Shown here: piece after piece, positions 59,888-64,000 of the stretch
How positions within the stretch are numbered: the stretch's first letter is position 1
Layout of the letters: each line of letters begins with the position of its first letter
Assembly (NCBI RefSeq): GCF_005517195.1
Contig: NZ_CP040244.1
Location: 6,962,001 to 7,026,000, forward strand
From: Streptomyces vilmorinianum
GTDB taxonomy: Bacteria; Actinomycetota; Actinomycetes; Streptomycetales; Streptomycetaceae
Reading direction: 5' to 3'
DNA length: 64,000 nucleotides
Made by a program: the position numbers and the translations under genes
The notes under the pieces: model-generated
What the model saw: the letters and a program-made list of their open reading frames with translations, nothing else
Told to the model about the DNA's origin: nothing
Databases searched by the model: none

Positions 59888-60565
59888 GTGGAAGAGACCA
59901 TCGGAGTCACGGAAGCCGCACACATCCCCAAGCAGCGAGGCGAGCTGCTGCTGGACTGCGCCGTGCGGTACGCGGAAGAGCGGCACTGGGACGTGTTCCC
60001 CGGGACCTGGCTGGAAGCCGTGGAGGGCAGGGAGCGCTGCTCCTGCGGCGTCGACAGCTGCGCCACCCCCGGCGCCCACCCGGCCAGGCCCGACTGGTCG
60101 ACCCAGGCGACCGGCAGCGCCGTCGGGGCGCGGCGGATGTGGTCGAAGCAGCCGAAGGCGTCGATCCTGCTGCCGACCGGCCGCACCTTCGACGCGATCG
60201 AGGTGCCGGAGTCGGCCGGCTTCCTGGCGCTGGCCCGGATGGAGCGCATGGAGCTCACGCTCGGCCCGGTGACCTGCACCCCCGACCGCCGGATGTTCTT
60301 CTTCGTCCTGCCGGGCGCCGCGACCAAGGTCCCGGACCTGGTCCGCAAGCTGGGCTGGGCCCCGACCTCGATCGACCTGGTCACCCGGGGCGAGGGGCAC
60401 TACGTGGCGGCGCCGCCCACCCGGATCGGCGGGTCCGGGGCCGTGCAGTGGGCCCGGCGGCCCACCGCGGCGAACCGCTGGCTGCCGGACGCCGAGGAGT
60501 TGATCAGTCCACTCGCGTACGCGTGCGGGCGGGAAGCGGCGGCGGAGAGGGCCCGCCGGCCGTGA
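59888..60565 (+). CDS. Bifunctional primase/polymerase (Prim-Pol)-like N-terminal domain protein
   Basis: 225 residues from GTG 59888; an earlier GTG 59864 lacks a ribosome-binding site. The stand-alone domain shows YAEERHWDVFPGTWLEA, the cysteine/His cluster CSCGVDSCATPGAHPARPDW and a Thr/Gly strand SILLPTGRTFDAIEVPE. In active Prim-Pols this strand carries the catalytic Asp-x-Asp; here FDAIEVP retains only one Asp and a Glu. It may be an inactive or specialised family member. Two-domain primases are much longer. Confidence 0.78.
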   Translation: MEETIGVTEAAHIPKQRGELLLDCAVRYAEERHWDVFPGTWLEAVEGRERCSCGVDSCATPGAHPARPDWSTQATGSAVGARRMWSKQPKASILLPTGRTFDAIEVPESAGFLALARMERMELTLGPVTCTPDRRMFFFVLPGAATKVPDLVRKLGWAPTSIDLVTRGEGHYVAAPPTRIGGSGAVQWARRPTAANRWLPDAEELISPLAYACGREAAAERARRP

Positions 60566-60633
60566 GAGGTCGCCCATGAGGTCCCTTTAGGGTGTGCTCG
60601 TATCTACGGGGACAACCGAAGGGTTGACGCACT

Positions 60634-61482
60634 ATGCCTGACCAGGCATTTGACGGAGTGTACGAACAGGCGGGCACCGCACCGGAGGAACCCGGCGCGG
60701 TGCCCGCCGTTCGCGTCGAGGGGCTGTGGAAGCGCTTCGGGCAGCAGATCGCGGTGCACGGCATCGATCTCGTGCTGCCCGCGGGCAAGTTCATCGGTCT
60801 CGTCGGGCCCAACGGCGCCGGCAAGACCACCACCCTCTCCATGATCACCGGCCTGCTCCGGCCCGACCACGGGCGGGTCCTGGTCGCCGGTCACGACGTC
60901 TGGCGCGACCCGGAGTCGGTGGCCGAGGTCAAGGCGCGGATCGGCATCCTGCCGGAGGGCCTGCGGCTCTTCGAGCGCCTCTCGGGCCGCGAACTCCTCG
61001 CGTACAGCGGGCGGCTGCGGGGGCTGCCCGGCGCCGAGGTCGACAAGCGGGCCGCGCAGCTGCTCGACGTCCTGGACCTCGCGGGCGCGCAGAACAAGCT
61101 GGTCGTGGACTACTCGACCGGTATGCGCAAGAAGATCGGGCTCGCGGCCGCGCTGCTGCACAACCCCGAGGTGCTCTTCCTCGACGAGCCGTTCGAGGGC
61201 GTCGACCCGGTGTCCGCGCAGACCATCCGGGGCGTCCTCACGCAGTACACCCGTTCCGGCGCGACCGTCGTCTTCTCCAGCCATGTCATGGAGCTGGTGG
61301 AGTCGCTGTGCGACTGGGTCGCGGTGATGGCCGCCGGCCGGATCAGGGCCCAGGGCCCGCTGGAGGCCGTACGGGGTGAAGCGCCGTCGCTGCAGGCCGC
61401 GTTCCTGGAGCTGGTCGGCGCGAACGGGCGGGACGCCGGGGACACCCTGGACTGGCTGGGCGGCGGGGCGGAGCAGCGATGA
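60634..61482 (+). CDS. ABC transporter ATP-binding protein
   Basis: 282 residues from ATG 60634. Walker A GPNGAGKTT, signature YSTGMRKKIGLA, Walker B VLFLDEPFEGVD and switch VFSSHVMELVE are all present. It resembles NatA/CcmA-type ATPases of two-component exporters. Its stop overlaps the permease start (ATGA). Confidence 0.95.
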   Translation: MPDQAFDGVYEQAGTAPEEPGAVPAVRVEGLWKRFGQQIAVHGIDLVLPAGKFIGLVGPNGAGKTTTLSMITGLLRPDHGRVLVAGHDVWRDPESVAEVKARIGILPEGLRLFERLSGRELLAYSGRLRGLPGAEVDKRAAQLLDVLDLAGAQNKLVVDYSTGMRKKIGLAAALLHNPEVLFLDEPFEGVDPVSAQTIRGVLTQYTRSGATVVFSSHVMELVESLCDWVAVMAAGRIRAQGPLEAVRGEAPSLQAAFLELVGANGRDAGDTLDWLGGGAEQR

Positions 61483-63131
61483 CCACCGCCGTTCCCCCCA
61501 CCACCTCTCCCACCGCTTCTCCTGCCGCTTCTCCTGTCGGGTCGCTCACGTCGGTCTTCGTACGGCTCAAGCTGTCGCTGCTGCGCAACGGTCTGCGCCA
61601 GTCGGCCGGGCGTACGGCCGCCTACGTCACCTCGATCGTGGTCTCCGCCCTCTTCGCGGCGGCCATTCTGATCTCCTTCCTCCTCATGCGGGGCATCCGC
61701 GACGCCGACACGATCGCGGTGCTCTTCACCGGCGTCCTCGCCCTCGCCTGGACGGTGATGCCGCTGTTCGTGGCGAGCGGCGACGAGACGCTGGACCCGT
61801 CGCGGCTCGTGATGCTGCCGCTGCGGCCCCAGCCACTGGTCCGGGCGCTGCTGGTGGCCTCGCTGGTCGGCATCGGGCCCCTCTTCACGCTGTGCATAGC
61901 GCTCGGCGCGGCCATGGCGCTGGTCCGGGGCGCGGCAGGCACGGCGGTCGCCGTCCTCGCCGTGCCGCTCGTGGTGCTGGTGTGCGTGGCGCTCTCACGG
62001 GCCGTCGCCGCCGCGAACGTACGGCTGCTCACCTCGCGCAAGGGCCGCGACCTGGCCGTGCTGAGCGGCCTGCTGATCGCGGTCGGCATCCAGCTGGTCA
62101 ACTTCGGCGCCCAGCGGCTCAGCCGGTCCGGCGGGCTCGACACCCTCGAACCGGCGGCCGCGGTGGTGGGCTGGCTGCCGCCGGCCTCGGCGATCGCGGC
62201 CGTGGAGGACGCGAGCGAGGGCCGGTACGTGACGGCCGCCGCCCGGCTCCTTCTCACCGCGGCCGCGCTCGGGGCACTGCTCTCCTGGTGGCAGCGGAGT
62301 CTGGTGCGGCTGATGACGGAGCCGGACGGCTCGACGATCGGCGCGGCGGGCGACGCCGCGAAGGACACCTCGGCCGCCTCGGGGCTGCTCGGCCGGCTGC
62401 TGCCGGGCGGGCGTACGGGCACGGTGATGGAGCGCAGCCTGCGGTACATCTGGCGCGACCCGAAGACGAAGGGGGCCTGGGTCTCGTCGCTCGCGATCGG
62501 CCTGATCGTGCCGATCTTCAACGCGCTGCAGGGGACGGGCTCGATCTACTTCGCGTGCTTCGCCTCGGGCATGCTCGGGATCCTGATGTACAACCAGTTC
62601 GGGCAGGACACCTCGGCGTTCTGGATGGTCGCGCAGACGATCTCGACGCCGGCGGACGCGTACGCCGAACTACGGGCCCGTGCACTCGCGCTGATGGTGA
62701 TCACCCTCCCGTACACGGCCCTGGTGACGGCGGCGACGGCGGCGGTCCTCGGCGACTGGTCCGCGCTTCCGCAGGCGCTGGGCCTGGCCTTCGCGCTGCT
62801 CGGCGCGATGCTGGCGACGGGCGCGGTGGCCTCGGCGAACTTCCCGTACTCGATCCCGCAGGACAGCGCGTACAAGAACGTGGCGCCGGGGCAGGGCGGG
62901 CTCGCCTGGATCTCGATCTTCGGCGGGATGCTCGCGGCGGCGCTGCTGTGCGCACCGGTGATCGGCGCGACGGTCTACCTCCACCTCGCCGACGAGGAGT
63001 CCTTCCTCTGGCTCCTGCTGCCGGGCGGCACCCTGTACGGCGCCCTGATCGCCTGGGCCGGCCTGAAGGTGGCGGCACCGCGGACGGCGGCGCGGCTGCC
63101 GGAGATCCTGACGGCGGTCAGCAAGGCGTGA
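61479..63131 (+). CDS. ABC transporter permease
   Basis: 550 residues with about 12 hydrophobic segments, for example YVTSIVVSALFAAAILISFL, VAVLAVPLVVLVCVALS, GGMLAAALLCAPVIGATVYL. The N-terminal TTAVPPTTSPTASPAASP tail is soluble. A large cytoplasmic loop lies near the middle (LVRLMTEPDGSTIGAAGDAAKD). It forms an exporter with the preceding ATPase; cargo unknown. Confidence 0.92.
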   Translation: MTTAVPPTTSPTASPAASPVGSLTSVFVRLKLSLLRNGLRQSAGRTAAYVTSIVVSALFAAAILISFLLMRGIRDADTIAVLFTGVLALAWTVMPLFVASGDETLDPSRLVMLPLRPQPLVRALLVASLVGIGPLFTLCIALGAAMALVRGAAGTAVAVLAVPLVVLVCVALSRAVAAANVRLLTSRKGRDLAVLSGLLIAVGIQLVNFGAQRLSRSGGLDTLEPAAAVVGWLPPASAIAAVEDASEGRYVTAAARLLLTAAALGALLSWWQRSLVRLMTEPDGSTIGAAGDAAKDTSAASGLLGRLLPGGRTGTVMERSLRYIWRDPKTKGAWVSSLAIGLIVPIFNALQGTGSIYFACFASGMLGILMYNQFGQDTSAFWMVAQTISTPADAYAELRARALALMVITLPYTALVTAATAAVLGDWSALPQALGLAFALLGAMLATGAVASANFPYSIPQDSAYKNVAPGQGGLAWISIFGGMLAAALLCAPVIGATVYLHLADEESFLWLLLPGGTLYGALIAWAGLKVAAPRTAARLPEILTAVSKA

Positions 63132-63523
63132 GCGGAATGCGGCGCGGGCGGCCGGGCCGTGTGGCCGGCCGCCCGCGCTGTCCGGGGCGTCCGTGATTCA
63201 GAAGGCGCCGTTCGCCCGGATAGCAGCGGATCGCATCGGGTCCCTTCCGGTCGAACAACGCCCGCCCAGAGTGCTCCAACGTGGAACAATTTACGGATCC
63301 TCACAGGTCAGGGGGTCGTTCGGGCTTGCACCACCTGCCGTATCCGCTGCGCCGGAAGCCTCCCGGCGGCGTGCCGCACCCGCTCCCAACTGCCCGAACG
63401 AGTGATCGGTCGGGGCCTGACGGGCGCACCCGGCCGGAAAGCGGCGCAGGATGTGCGATCACCCTCCGCATCGGCAAGACTCCGGCGCGCAACCAGGCAG
63501 CACCCGCCCCGAAGGGACCCTCC
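63132..63523. other. Gap before the second SSI-like gene
   Basis: 392 bp. It contains the terminator at 63142-63178, a small palindrome TCCAACGTGGA near 63272, and the upstream region of the inhibitor gene. I see no other gene. Confidence 0.6.
63142..63178 (+). terminator. Terminator after the ABC transporter genes
   Basis: GCGCGGGCGGCCGG (63142-63155) and CCGGCCGCCCGCGC (63165-63178) form a perfect 14-bp stem with a 9-base loop, starting ten bases past the permease stop. Confidence 0.85.
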
Positions 63524-64000
63524 GTGCGCTACCTCCTCCGTAACACCGCCTTCACCACCGCCCTCGCCACCGGCGTCGCGCTCATCGGCGCGGCGACCGG
63601 CGACCTCGCCCAGGCCGAGCCCGCCACATCCGCCGCGCCCGCCGCGCCTGCCGCACCGGCCGCATCCGCCGGCCTCTACGCGCCCTCCGCGCTCGTGCTC
63701 ACGATCGGCAAGGGCGAGGACCCGGCGACGGCAACGGTCGAGAGGGCGGTGACCCTGAGCTGCTCCCCCACGCCCAGCGGCACCCACCCCGCCCCCAAGT
63801 CGGCCTGCGCGGAACTGAAGGCGATCGACGGGGACCTCGCCCGGCTGGCCGTGGCGTGGAGCGCGAGCAGCCCGTGCACCCACCTGTGGGACCCGATCAC
63901 GGTCACCGGCGACGGCGTCTGGGAGGGCAAGCGCATCAACTGGTCGGCCACCTACGGCAACACGTGCCAGATGCACACCGGTCTGGCCAGGAACTCGGTC
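63524..64000 (+). CDS. Subtilisin-inhibitor-like (SSI) protein, 3' end cut by the window
   Basis: GTG 63524 follows GAAGGGA. The visible 159 residues include a signal peptide (MRYLLRNTAFTTALATGVAL...) and an Ala/Pro linker, then near-complete SSI: LYAPSALVLTIGKGE, RAVTLSCSPTPSGTHP, ACAEL, SSPCTHLWDPITV, DGVWEGKRINW, GNTCQMHTG. Only the last few residues are missing. Aligning CTHLWDP with the reference reactive site puts His at P1. No promoter is obvious. It is much closer to classical SSI than the protein encoded at 17254. Confidence 0.9.
   Translation, partial: MRYLLRNTAFTTALATGVALIGAATGDLAQAEPATSAAPAAPAAPAASAGLYAPSALVLTIGKGEDPATATVERAVTLSCSPTPSGTHPAPKSACAELKAIDGDLARLAVAWSASSPCTHLWDPITVTGDGVWEGKRINWSATYGNTCQMHTGLARNSV

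Overview
The window is about 72% G+C by eye and reads as a chromosomal segment of a Streptomyces or very close relative. The main grounds are two Streptomyces subtilisin-inhibitor (SSI) type proteins, a WhiJ-like XRE/DUF397/ATPase module, futalosine-pathway menaquinone genes (mqnA, mqnC), DUF5753, mycothiol-type DinB folds, ALF repeats, several GTG and TTG starts, and GC-rich terminators. I see no tRNA, rRNA, CRISPR array, insertion sequence or prophage. All calls come from reading motifs and translations by eye; no database search was made.

Layout. 1-5 kb: the start of mqnC (cut by the window edge), a Ser/Thr kinase, a lipoprotein esterase, mqnA, and a cold-shock protein with a long structured leader. 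5-6.2 kb: DUF1992 and DinB-type genes. 6.3-15.6 kb: four tandem paralogues for secreted proteins of about 740-770 residues, each with a beta-rich N-terminal half, an Ig-like segment and C-terminal FG-GAP repeats; the first three appear to start at TTG. 15.6-17.2 kb: a WhiJ-like regulatory triad. 17.2-20.4 kb: an SSI-like inhibitor, a HAD phosphatase and a kinase with a ricin-type lectin ectodomain. 22.6-29.8 kb: more surface or secreted genes, namely a small membrane protein, a 1118-residue ALF-repeat/alanine-rich coil protein, a small exported protein, and a trypsin-fold protein lacking the catalytic His, fused to a bulb lectin and FG-GAP repeats.

20.4-50.8 kb also carries dispersed acyl-CoA and redox catabolic genes: DUF35/DoxX, a flavin monooxygenase, an ADP-forming CoA ligase with a crotonase, a flavin reductase, a Zn alcohol dehydrogenase, an SDR, a cyclase-family hydrolase, an amidohydrolase with two acyl-CoA dehydrogenases, and an AMP-forming ligase. 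Six of these promoter regions share a palindrome close to CTGACN5GTCAG (seven copies). I read this as one regulon, probably under a TetR-type repressor encoded outside the window. Interspersed are a RelE/HigA-like toxin-antitoxin pair beside a gene remnant, two MFS transporters, an AraC-type regulator preceded by a DasR-like (dre) palindrome, a ricin-lectin protein and another RsbW-like ATPase.

50.8-64 kb: EF-hand protein, STAS anti-sigma antagonist, ECF sigma factor with a zinc-finger/mycothiol-fold anti-sigma, purU, an SCO4402-like gene, an orphan substrate-binding lipoprotein, a one-TM protein with repeated ATQYI-type motifs, a TPR regulator, a Prim-Pol-like gene, an ABC exporter pair and a second SSI-like inhibitor cut by the window end.

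The most unusual items are the four-gene FG-GAP array with a nearly identical 537-bp tract, the shared operator regulon, the His-less trypsin/lectin/FG-GAP protein, the kinase with a lectin ectodomain, and the ALF-protein locus.
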